Source: Nocardiopsis kunsanensis DSM 44524
GTDB taxonomy: Bacteria; Actinomycetota; Actinomycetes; Streptosporangiales; Streptosporangiaceae
DNA: 64,000 bases
Direction: 5' to 3'
Assembly: GCF_000340965.1 (NCBI RefSeq)
Contig: NZ_ANAY01000033.1
Location: forward strand, 1 to 64,000
Below are positions 34,170 through 43,400 of the stretch, one piece after another. Position 1 is the stretch's first letter. Every line of letters starts with the position of its first letter. The notes under the pieces are model-generated. The model had not been told where the DNA came from. It saw only the letters and a list, made by a program, of their open reading frames with translations, and searched no databases. A program made the position numbers and the translations under genes.

Positions 34170-34517
34170 ATGACAAATCCTATCCCGCAGCCCCGCCCCT
34201 CCAGCGACCCGCTGCACCGTTCGTTCCCGACGCTGCCCCGGCGCGGCCCGCTCGTGGGGCCCTACTGCCCGGTGTGCACGCACACCTCCTGCCGTCGGCG
34301 CCGGGCCCAGGGGTTGCCCCGCTTGGGCGGCCACCGTGCCGAGTACCAGCGCGAACACGCACTCGCCGCCACCCTCCAGCGCCGTAACCCGCACCTGATC
34401 TTGTGGTTCGGGGAGCAGACCGGGTCGTACTGGGTGGCCTCCTCCACCGGCCTGGCCGAGGTGCCCGACACGGTGACCTTGGATCGCCTCCTGGCCCCTG
34501 AACCCGTGCACGGCTGA
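34170..34517 (+). CDS. Small hypothetical Cys-containing protein
   Basis: A 115-aa basic protein with GPLVGPYCPVCTHTSCRRRR, a possible small zinc knuckle, followed by HRAEYQREHALAATLQRRNP and LILWFGEQTGSYWVASSTGL. I recognise no family. ATG 34170 has GCAGGA 4 nt ahead. It lies 116 bp after the ATPase gene and may be co-transcribed with it. Confidence 0.65.
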   Translation: MTNPIPQPRPSSDPLHRSFPTLPRRGPLVGPYCPVCTHTSCRRRRAQGLPRLGGHRAEYQREHALAATLQRRNPHLILWFGEQTGSYWVASSTGLAEVPDTVTLDRLLAPEPVHG

Positions 34518-34606
34518 CCGACCTCGTGCCCCTGCCGGTGGCGGCCGGTACCCGCAAAGGGGGCGGCCGCCACCGAGCGGATTGCCTCGGGGACGAAGGC
34601 CCGAGC

Positions 34607-36139
34607 TCAGAGACCTTCCAGGATCTCCCGGGCTCGCTTCTCGTCCTCTTGGCTTTGCGCCTCGTCCTCTTCCCAGCTCACGGCGGAGAAGAGACCGCTG
34701 TTCTGCCACCAGTGGAGGATGGATTCGTCCATGCCGTCGTTGTAGCAGTCGACCGCGCTGTAGAGGACGCTGAGCTCGGCGCCACGCAGCCGGAACTGCG
34801 GGGAACAGTCGTGTAGGCCGGTGTGCGCTGAGTTGTCGGCCACGATCTGGTAGCCGCCGAGGTACGGGTCGAACTCCTCGCGGAGAATTTCGTCTATGTC
34901 ATCCAGGTACTGGGGCTCGACCCCCCACACGCGCATATAAGCGAGCTCCGTCCGTTGGATGAGGCGACCGAGGCGCGGGACGTCCAAGGAGCTCCAATGG
35001 CCTCCGCCCGAAGGGACCAGCCTCGAGGCCAAGCCCATGCCTTCGCCCCGGGCCGGGCGCGTGTCCAACAACGCGTCCCCGACACACAGGTCGCGACGAT
35101 GCTCCGGCACCGCCTTGAGGAGAGCCCTGAACATCGCTCCCTGCAACGACTCCGGTCCGAGGAGTTCTTCGGCCAACTCATCGAAGTAGAACGCCACGTC
35201 GACCTTTTCGCGCGCGGACTTCTGCCGGGGCATACGCATTTCCCGTCTGCTCTTCGAGTCTGTCGTGGGTATTTCCATGCTTCGTGGGGAGGAAGACGGA
35301 TCCAACAACATTTCGAAGAGCGTGCTGTTGCCGTTGTCCGGTTGCCCGAAAGCGAGAGCCGACACCTGGACCCGGCTGTCGGTTACCGAAGCGACTGTGC
35401 CGATCCCGGCGTAGGTCACTTCTTCCGTCTCGGCCGTCCCCAGGGTGGTGAGTGAGGTCATGGTGGTGAGCCACACGGGGTCGAACCTGATGGAGATCTC
35501 CTGAGTGCCGTAGGTGAACCCCAAGTGGGGATCCCGTTCGATAAGCCCGCTGATGGGCATGAGAGCGCGAGCGTGTTCGATGTTGCGAGCCCGCATCGGG
35601 GAATCGAAGGAGACCACCATCCCCGGCTTCACCTCTACCGGGGAGTCCGGGTCGAGATCGACGGCGAGTTCCCTCCAGTTCTCGAACACCATCTTGACCT
35701 GACGTACGAAGGTGCCGGCCAGCATGCCCTGTTCCCGGAACGCCTTGTTCGGGTCGAGGCCGATGCGCCGTGCGGCCTCGTGGACCTTTTCGCCTCCGGA
35801 AAGGGCCGCCATACGGGGCAGATTGACGAAATCGACGTGGCGGAAGTGCACGTTCCAAGTGCTCCCGGCCTGGCGCAGGCTCCGGGTCCAGCTCTCATGG
35901 CGGCCCTTGGCTTCGACGAGCTCATCGGTGGGGAACCCTCGACCGGAGTTCTTGTCGATCATGCTGTGGCATGAGGGACAGAGGAACATCAAGTTCTCGA
36001 CCGTGTTGCGCTGTTCGTTCGTCATCGAGGGGTCGAACCGTGGGCCTCCGTCGGAGAGCGCGGCGATGTGGGAGACGACACCGGTCGGAAGATTTCCACG
36101 GGTGGTGGGATCCAATTCACAGCGGCAGAGGTGGCACAT
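34607..36139 (-). CDS. HNH-domain protein with a large unknown C-terminal domain
   Basis: 510 aa from ATG 36139. The N-terminus is an HNH nuclease domain: CHLCRCELDPTTRGN, VVSHIAALSDGGPRFDP (HI catalytic), ENLMFLCPSCHSMIDKN (Asn and CxxCH). The remaining ~400 residues have no domain I recognise; they include LMPISGLIERDPHLGFTYGT and end acidic (SWEEDEAQSQEDEKRAREIL). The HNH fold really begins ~15-20 residues earlier (PTRRELWRLCNG), in frame, but no ATG, GTG or TTG exists there before the stop at ~36253. An ATA codon at 36208 has AGGA 4 nt ahead. A defence or DNA-processing role is inferred from the island context. Confidence 0.82.
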   Translation of the reverse strand: MCHLCRCELDPTTRGNLPTGVVSHIAALSDGGPRFDPSMTNEQRNTVENLMFLCPSCHSMIDKNSGRGFPTDELVEAKGRHESWTRSLRQAGSTWNVHFRHVDFVNLPRMAALSGGEKVHEAARRIGLDPNKAFREQGMLAGTFVRQVKMVFENWRELAVDLDPDSPVEVKPGMVVSFDSPMRARNIEHARALMPISGLIERDPHLGFTYGTQEISIRFDPVWLTTMTSLTTLGTAETEEVTYAGIGTVASVTDSRVQVSALAFGQPDNGNSTLFEMLLDPSSSPRSMEIPTTDSKSRREMRMPRQKSAREKVDVAFYFDELAEELLGPESLQGAMFRALLKAVPEHRRDLCVGDALLDTRPARGEGMGLASRLVPSGGGHWSSLDVPRLGRLIQRTELAYMRVWGVEPQYLDDIDEILREEFDPYLGGYQIVADNSAHTGLHDCSPQFRLRGAELSVLYSAVDCYNDGMDESILHWWQNSGLFSAVSWEEDEAQSQEDEKRAREILEGL

Positions 36140-36459
36140 GCCGTTGCACAGGCGCCACAGCTCTCGTCGTGTCGGCTCGGTGACTTCGGTGTTCCTACGG
36201 GTGGCTATAGTTTCCTGCCTCGATCTCGGGGAGTTCCGGGCACGGAGATTCTAGAGTCGGCCACGGACCGGACAGGAACCTGCCGGTCACGCTCCGCACT
36301 TGCCCGACTCTCGGACGACCGACCTCCGGAAAGCCCGCACACACGGCGCTTTTATCCCGCAGAACGGTACTCGGGCCCCGCCCCTCGGGGATACTGTGTG
36401 TACGGGCCGTTCCCGCTCCCCCAGACTGCGGCCCCACGCTGTGAGAAGGCAGGCCACAA

Positions 36460-37494
36460 GTGCAACCCCTCCGAGACGAAGACCCCCGGACCCTGGGCGA
36501 GATCACGCTCCTGGGCAGACTCGGCAAAGGCGGGATGGGCGTGGTCTATCTCGGGCTGGCGCCCGATGGTGACCACGCCGCGGTCAAGACGATGCTCGGC
36601 GAGTACGCCGCCCAGAGCGATATGCGCGAACGTTTCCAGCGTGAGGCCACCGCCCTCGGCCTGGTGCAGGGGCCCGGAACGGCCGCCTTCATGGGGGCGA
36701 GCCAGCCCGACGCGGACCGCCCGTGGCTGGCGATGGAGTACATCACCGGCCTGGACCTGGCCGAGTACGTCAAACGCGACGGTGCGCTCGAGGAGGCCGT
36801 CGGTACCGGGCTGCTCCTGCTGCTGACCGACGCCCTGGCCTCTGTGCACCGGGCAGGGCTGCTGCACCGCGACCTCAAACCCGCCAACGTCATGCTCGGC
36901 CCCACCGGCCCCAAGGTGGTCGACTTCGGGCTGGCGGCGATCGGCAGGGCCGGCGGGGACCTGACCGCGGTGGGCAGCCACATGGGCACCGCCCTGTTCA
37001 TGGCCCCGGAACAGTTCGGAGCCGCCGACCAGGTCACCCGGGCCGCGGACGTGTACGCCCTGGGCGCGGTCTCCTCCTTCGCGCTGACCGGCCGCTACCC
37101 CTACTACGGGCCGACGGACTACGCGGTCCAGCAGAGGATCCTCGACCCGCGTACCGCTCCGGACCTGGAGGGCGTCCCCGAGACCCTGCTCCCGTTGTTG
37201 CGGTCACTGCTGTCCGCCGAACCGGACGAGAGGCCGCCCCTGACCGAGGTACGGGCGCTGCTCCTGGAACGTTTGTCCGCGCTGGACCTGACCCCGGGTT
37301 CGGCTCGTGAGCTGGTGGCCGGGAGCACCCACGTCCCCGGGACCGAGGTCCCCGACACGGTCCCCGCCACCCCCCGGGTCCGGGTGCGCACGACCCGGGC
37401 CGCCCCGACCCGGCACGAGACGGCACCCCAGAAGGCCGCTCTGGCCGCCGAGCGGCTGCGCAAGGCCTACGCGCGCCCGGCCGTGGCGGCCTGA
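36460..37494 (+). CDS. Soluble Ser/Thr protein kinase
   Basis: A 344-aa Hanks-type kinase. The glycine loop is GRLGKGGMGVVYLG, the ATP-binding Lys is in DHAAVKTML (~43), the catalytic loop is HRDLKPANVML (~137-147), the Mg loop is VVDFGLAAIG and the P+1 region is GTALFMAPEQFGAADQVTRA. The activation segment is short. The C-terminal ~70 residues are Thr/Pro/Arg-rich without a TM helix or PASTA domain, so it is cytosolic. GTG 36460 has GAAGGCAGG upstream. It lies 136 bp before the four-gene helicase/methylase operon, on the same strand. Kinases are part of some anti-phage systems (PglW in BREX type 2), but a link here is only positional. Confidence 0.92.
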   Translation: MQPLRDEDPRTLGEITLLGRLGKGGMGVVYLGLAPDGDHAAVKTMLGEYAAQSDMRERFQREATALGLVQGPGTAAFMGASQPDADRPWLAMEYITGLDLAEYVKRDGALEEAVGTGLLLLLTDALASVHRAGLLHRDLKPANVMLGPTGPKVVDFGLAAIGRAGGDLTAVGSHMGTALFMAPEQFGAADQVTRAADVYALGAVSSFALTGRYPYYGPTDYAVQQRILDPRTAPDLEGVPETLLPLLRSLLSAEPDERPPLTEVRALLLERLSALDLTPGSARELVAGSTHVPGTEVPDTVPATPRVRVRTTRAAPTRHETAPQKAALAAERLRKAYARPAVAA

Positions 37495-37630
37495 CCCCGG
37501 GGAAGGCCGCCTGCACCTGGCAGCCGAGCACCCACCCCCACAATCAATTCGGGACACAACTGACACCTTTCGCAGGGGCGGAGGGGTCAACTGGTGATCC
37601 CCGCAACGCGTGTTAGCGGTGAGAGGACCG

Positions 37631-40489
37631 ATGGCAAAGAGCGAGGGCCGTGCCGTGGCAGAGGACGAGGACCGGGCGAGCTCAGGACAGTTCGCCCCCG
37701 GCGCCCGCGTGGTGGTGCGCGACGCCGAATGGATGGTGCGCACCTGCACCCGCACCGACAACGACGGGTACCTGCTGCGCGTGGTGGGGGTCTCGGAGTT
37801 CGTCCGCGGTGAAGAGGCGCACTTCTTCACCGGGATCGAGCACATCGAGCCCCTGCTCCCGGAGGAGACCACGCTCGTACACGATGCCTCCTCCGGGTAC
37901 GCCGAGAGCCGCCTGTACCTGGAGTCGGTACTGCGCCGTACTCCGCTGCCCCAGTCCGAGCGCCGCCTGGCCACCGCCGGCGGCTTCCTCCTGGACGACA
38001 AGGTGTACCAGCGGCGTCCGGCCGAGCTCGCCCTGAAGGCCCTGCGCCCGCGCGTGCTCCTGGCCGACGTGGTGGGTCTGGGCAAGACCCTGGAGATCGG
38101 GCTGACCCTGGCCGAACTCATCCGCCGCGGACGGGGCGAACGCATCCTCGTGGTCACACCGCAGCAGGTCCTGGAGCAGTTCCAGCAGGAGCTGTGGACC
38201 CGCTTCGCCATCCCGCTGGTGCGCCTGGACTCGGTGGGCCTGGAACGCATCCAGCGCGAGATCCCGGCCGGCCGCAACCCGTTCCTGTTCTTCAAACGGG
38301 CGATCATCTCCATCGACACCCTCAAGAACCAGGGCAAGTACGGCCAACACCTACGCAACATGCACTGGGACGCGGTGGTCATCGACGAGTCCCACAACCT
38401 CATCAACGAAGGCAACCTGCGCAACAAGCTCGCCCGGGTGCTGGCCCAGCACACCGACGCCCTGCTGCTGGCCTCGGCCACCCCGCACAACGGCGACGCC
38501 CGCTCCTTCGCCCAACTGATCAACCTGCTCGACCCGGCCGCCATCGCCGACCCGGGCAACTACACCGCACAGCAGATCGAGCACCTCTACATCCGACGGA
38601 CCAAGGTGCATCCGGAGGTACGCGCCGACATCGGCGACCAGTGGCCCGAACGCGGCCCCTCCGTCCCGGTGCGGGTGGCCGCCACCCCCGCCGAGGAGGC
38701 GGTCTCGGCCGAACTCACCCAGGTGTGGCTGGCAGGGGAGGCCCGCGAGGGCGGTCCGGTGGTGGCCAAGAACAACCGGCTCTTCCCCTACACCCTGCTC
38801 AAGGCGTTCCTGTCCTCCCACCGGGCGCTGGCCGCCACCGTCGGCAACCGGCTCAAAGTGCTGGAGCGCAAACACGCAACCGCCCCGGCCGCCGATCCGG
38901 CTCTGGACCGCGAACACGCCGCCCTGACCGAACTCGGCAGGCTCGCGGACAAGATCGACACCTCTTCCTCCGCCAAGTTCCAGGGCCTGCTCACACAGCT
39001 CGCAGACATCGGGATCGGCAAGAAGAGCCCCACCCGCGCGGTGGTCTTCTCCGAATCCGTGCCCACCCTGGAGTGGCTGCGCGAGGAGCTGCCCGCAGCT
39101 CTGGGCCTGAAGAAGGACCAGGTCGCCCTCATGCACGGCGGCATGTCCGACACCGAACAGCAGCGGGTCATCGCCGACTTCGCCCTCTCCGACAGCAAGG
39201 TGCGGGTCCTGGTCACCGGCGACGTGGCCTCCGAAGGCGTGAACCTGCACCGCCAGTGCCACCACATCGTCCACTACGACCTGCCGTGGTCGCTCATCCG
39301 CATCGAGCAGCGCAACGGCCGTATCGACCGCTACGGCCAGGAGTACCAGCCCCAGTTCCGCGCGCTCATCCTCACCTCGACCGTCGACGGGGCCAAGGAC
39401 GACACCACCGTCGCCGAGAAACTCCTGGGCAAGGAGGCCGACGCCCACCGGAGCCTGGGCACAGCCGAAGCCGAGACCGGTCTGTACAGCGCCAAGAAGG
39501 AGGAGGACCGCCTGGTCCTGGACCTGTTGGAGGGCCGCACGGTGGAGGAGTCCCTCGAGGCCTCCCGCGCCGAGGAGGACACCGACCCCTGGGAACCGGA
39601 CGCCTTCTTCGGCGACTTCGGCGTGGACGAGGACACTGCACCGCCTGAGGTGGCCCCCTCCCCGGGCCTGTTCGCCGACACGGAACAGTTCGTCCTGACC
39701 GCCTTGGACACCGTCGCCCCCGAACTCGACCTGGGACAGGACGAGACGATCCTCGCCTTCGCCCCGCCCGCCGACCTCCAGCAGCGCCTCAAGGCCCTGC
39801 CCGCCGGCTACCTGAAGGACCACAAGGTCGAGGAGCGCCTCCGGGTGACCTTCGACCGCGAGCACGCCGAGGACCGCCTGAACGAGGCCCGCTCCACCAA
39901 GACCACCTGGCCCGACACCGGCTACGTCACCGACCTGCATCCCCTCGTGGAGTGGCTGGTCGACAAGGTGCAGGTGCGCACTTCACGCGGTCGCGCCCAC
40001 GTCCTGGTCGGTGAGGTGGACGAACCGGTCTTCCTGGTGCAGGGCACCTACTCCAACGCTCTGGGCCAACCCACCGTCGTGGAGTGGATGGCCGTCACCG
40101 GCCTGCCCGGCCGGGCCAGGGTGGAGGACATGTTCGAGGCGCTGGAACGTGCCGGTGTGGGACCGGGCATGGTCAACACCGGCCAGGGCGGCGACCTGGC
40201 CGCTCTGCAGGCTCTGGTGCCGGACGCGGTCCGCGCGGCCACCGCCCACCTGGAGCAGCGCCGTGATGAGTACGCCTCCCGGATCGAGGCGGACCTGGCC
40301 GAACCCGAACGCCGGGTCGCCGATTGGGAACAGCTGGCCCTGGACGGACTGCAGGAGAGCAAGCAGGACCAGCGCGCGCGGGTGCGCGAGACCGCCGAGG
40401 AACAGCGCCGCCTGCTGGAGAAGATGCGGACCGCCGGGGAGCCCCTCCTGCGTGTCCTGGCCGTGGTGAAGGGTGCGAACCGAGCATGA
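37631..40489 (+). CDS. SNF2/HepA-type helicase, DISARM DrmD-like
   Basis: A 952-aa DNA translocase and first gene of the defence operon. The helicase core has motif I LADVVGLGKTLEIG (~143-156), motif II VVIDESHNL (DESH instead of DEAH, ~250), motif III ASATPHNGDARSF, motif IV region QVALMHGGMSDTEQ, motif V VLVTGDVASEGVNLH and motif VI RIEQRNGRIDRYGQ (~556-570). An N-terminal SH3-like stretch (GARVVVRDAEWMVRTCTRTD) resembles RapA/HepA. The C-terminal third is helical and charged. Class 1 DISARM has a SNF2 protein (DrmD) beside an adenine methylase in the same order. ATG 37631 has AGAGGA 3 nt ahead; its stop overlaps the methylase ATG (ATGA). Confidence 0.93.
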   Translation: MAKSEGRAVAEDEDRASSGQFAPGARVVVRDAEWMVRTCTRTDNDGYLLRVVGVSEFVRGEEAHFFTGIEHIEPLLPEETTLVHDASSGYAESRLYLESVLRRTPLPQSERRLATAGGFLLDDKVYQRRPAELALKALRPRVLLADVVGLGKTLEIGLTLAELIRRGRGERILVVTPQQVLEQFQQELWTRFAIPLVRLDSVGLERIQREIPAGRNPFLFFKRAIISIDTLKNQGKYGQHLRNMHWDAVVIDESHNLINEGNLRNKLARVLAQHTDALLLASATPHNGDARSFAQLINLLDPAAIADPGNYTAQQIEHLYIRRTKVHPEVRADIGDQWPERGPSVPVRVAATPAEEAVSAELTQVWLAGEAREGGPVVAKNNRLFPYTLLKAFLSSHRALAATVGNRLKVLERKHATAPAADPALDREHAALTELGRLADKIDTSSSAKFQGLLTQLADIGIGKKSPTRAVVFSESVPTLEWLREELPAALGLKKDQVALMHGGMSDTEQQRVIADFALSDSKVRVLVTGDVASEGVNLHRQCHHIVHYDLPWSLIRIEQRNGRIDRYGQEYQPQFRALILTSTVDGAKDDTTVAEKLLGKEADAHRSLGTAEAETGLYSAKKEEDRLVLDLLEGRTVEESLEASRAEEDTDPWEPDAFFGDFGVDEDTAPPEVAPSPGLFADTEQFVLTALDTVAPELDLGQDETILAFAPPADLQQRLKALPAGYLKDHKVEERLRVTFDREHAEDRLNEARSTKTTWPDTGYVTDLHPLVEWLVDKVQVRTSRGRAHVLVGEVDEPVFLVQGTYSNALGQPTVVEWMAVTGLPGRARVEDMFEALERAGVGPGMVNTGQGGDLAALQALVPDAVRAATAHLEQRRDEYASRIEADLAEPERRVADWEQLALDGLQESKQDQRARVRETAEEQRRLLEKMRTAGEPLLRVLAVVKGANRA

Positions 40490-43400
40490 GCTACGACTCC
40501 GTGATCAACCGTGGCGAGTACTTCTCCGACCACTATCTTGCCGAAGTCCTGCCCAAGACCCTCAAGAAGAGCGTCTTCAAGGACTGGTCCGAGAGGGAGA
40601 GCGCCGAGACCCGGCGGGTGGCCCAGACCAAGGAGAACGAACAGGCCGCCGGGGACGAGCGGCGCCGCCGGCCGGTCACCCCCAGGGAGAAGCTGCGCCG
40701 GCTGCGCTCGCGCTACTTCGACGACCGGCCCGCCTTGGCCGAGTACACCGAACGCCTGCGTGAGAGCCCGGACTCGGTCACCGGAACACGGGTGGCGGCC
40801 CACACCGAACGCCTGCACGGGCTGCACGGGGCGATCCTGACCGCTCTGGGTTACAGCCCCAAGGAAGAGCCCTACACCGCACACTTCGAGCACGGCGACG
40901 ACACCGTCGAGGTGCGCTTGGCCCTGCACGAGCCCACCGTCGCCGCCGTCGAGTGCGGTTGGGCCCCCGACGTGGATGCCGCCATGGACCCCGACGGCCC
41001 CGGATGGCTCCTGGATCCGGTCCGGCTCGGCGGCAGTGAACGCGACCGGATCGACCTGGGCACCAAGCTGGTCTCCTGGCTCTTCGCCCGCGAGGAGGGG
41101 CTGCGCTACGTCCTGGTCCTGGTCGGGGGTGTGGTCGTGCTCGCCGACCGCACCGTGTGGGGCGAGGGCCGCTACCTGGCGGTCAACCTCGACGCGGCGC
41201 TCAGCAACAACGACACCGACGAACTCGGCACCATCGCCGCCCTGCTGGGCGCCGAATCCCTGCTGCCCTCCGAGGACGGCAGCGGGGACGCCCTGTCCGA
41301 ACTGGTGGAGTCCTCCCACCAGCACTCGGTGGGCGTGTCCAAGAGCCTGCGCCAGGGCCTGCAGAGCTCGGTGGAGATCATCGCCAACGAGGTCCTGGAC
41401 CGGCTGCGCGAGGAGGGGGTGAACCCGCACCACATCGACACCGGTACCGGGCGCGGTTTCGCCGAGGAGCTGGCCCGACAGTCGCTGCGCTACCTGTACC
41501 GGATCCTGTTCCTGCTCTACGCCGAGGCCCGCCCCGAGCTGGGAGTGGTGCCCGCCAAGGACGAGGCCTACCTGCGCGGCTACAGCATGGCCCGCCTCGG
41601 GGACCTGGTCGTACACGATCTGCAGGGCGAGGAGGCGCGTACCAGCATCCACCTGTACGAGTCGCTGGACCTGCTGTTCGGCATGGTCAACGAGGGCCAC
41701 AACCAGCGCGGGTACCAGCTCGGTGAGGAGGAGGCCGCGGGCCTGTCCGAGGGCGAGGGTCTGCGTTTCGAACCGCTCAGGGCCGACCTGTTCGACCCCG
41801 CGCGCACCCACCTGATCGGGACGAGCCTGGTCCACCCGGACGACGATCCGGACGAGCCGGAGATGCCCGCGCTCGACACCCGGCTGCGCAACGCCGCCCT
41901 GCACAAGGTCTTGAGGCTGCTCATGCTCTCCCGGGGCAGCAAGAAGGGGCGCGGCGGGTTCATCTCCTACGCGCAGCTGGGCATCAACCAGCTCGGCGCG
42001 GTCTACGAGGGGCTGATGTCCTACACCGGGCGCATCGCCGAGGAACCCCTGTACGAGGTGGCCAAGAACGGTGACCCTTCTGGTGGGTCGTGGCTGGTGC
42101 CGCACTCCAAGGTCGACGACTACCCCGAGAACGTGTGGGTGTACGTCACCGACGAGGACGGCAAACCCACCGCGGAACGCAAGCAGTACCGGACCGGACA
42201 GTTCGTCTACCGCCTGGCCGGACGCGACCGGGAGACCAGCGCCTCCTACTACACCCCCGAGTCGCTGACCCGCTTGACGGTGCAGCTGACCCTGCGCGAG
42301 CGGCTGGACCAGGACGGACAGACCACCTCGGCGCGCGAGCTCCTGGAGTGGACCATCTGTGAGCCCGCGCTGGGCTCGGGGGCCTTCCTCAACGAGGCGA
42401 TCAACCAGGTCGCCACCGAGTACCTGAAGCGGGCGCAGAAGGAACGCGGCGAGGAACTCGACCCGGAGAAGTACGCCGAGGAGCTGCAGAAGGTCAAGGC
42501 CTACATCGCCCTGCACCGCTCCTACGGGGTGGACCTGAACGAGACCGCGGTGGAGCTCGCCGAGGTCTCGCTCTGGCTGAACGTAATGTACCCGGGCTTG
42601 CAGGCGCCCTGGTTCGGGCTGCATCTGCGGCGCGGCAACTCGCTGGTGGGCGCGGGTCGGCGACTGTACTCCCCGGAGGCGGTGAAGAAGGGCGAGTGGC
42701 TCAAGAGCGCCCCCGACGAGGTGCCCTTCCGTGAAGGGGACATCCCCGAGGGCCACATCCACCACTGGTTGCTGCCCGCCCAGGGGTGGGCGAGCGTGGC
42801 CGGTGAGAAGGAGGCCAAGAACCTCGCCCCGGAAGAGACGGCCAAGCTGAACGCCTGGCGTAAGGCCATGCGCAAACGGCCCAAGGCCACGGGCAAGAAC
42901 TCACAGATCAAACGGCTGCAAGGGCTGTCCAGGAGAGCCGAGTACCTGTGGGGCTTCGTCATCCGCAGGCTGGAGCTGTCGGAATCGGAGATCAGCCGCC
43001 GGATCGACGTGTACGGGGCCGACTGGATCGAACAGCCCGAGAACCCGCTCGACCGTGACGAGGTCAAGGCCCGCCTGGAGCGCAAGGGCAGCCCGTACTG
43101 GCGCCTGAAGACCGTCATGGACGCATGGTGCGCGCTCTGGTTCTGGCCGGTGCAGCAGGCCGGACTGTTGGACGGCAGCGACGAGATCTACGGGCGCCTG
43201 GAGCGGTCCCTGGAATTGAGCGCCGGCGGGGGAGACTCACTGTTCGAGACCGTGCAACGGGACAGCAAGAGCCTGGCCGACCTGGACGGATGGCTCGACT
43301 TCGCCGAGGCCGTGCTCGGCTCGCACGACATCCCGGACGACTCGCTGTACGAGGGCAAGATCGAGAGCCTGGGGGAACTGGACGAAGCGGAGGAGCACCT

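Noticed and set aside
40048-42765. Long minus-strand open frame (905 aa) opposite the SNF2 and methylase genes, and similar ones at 46041-48941 and 48960-52007
   Set aside because: They are antisense shadows typical of 70% GC DNA: Val/Gly/Leu-rich text with no domain, while the plus-strand frames carry full helicase and methylase motifs.
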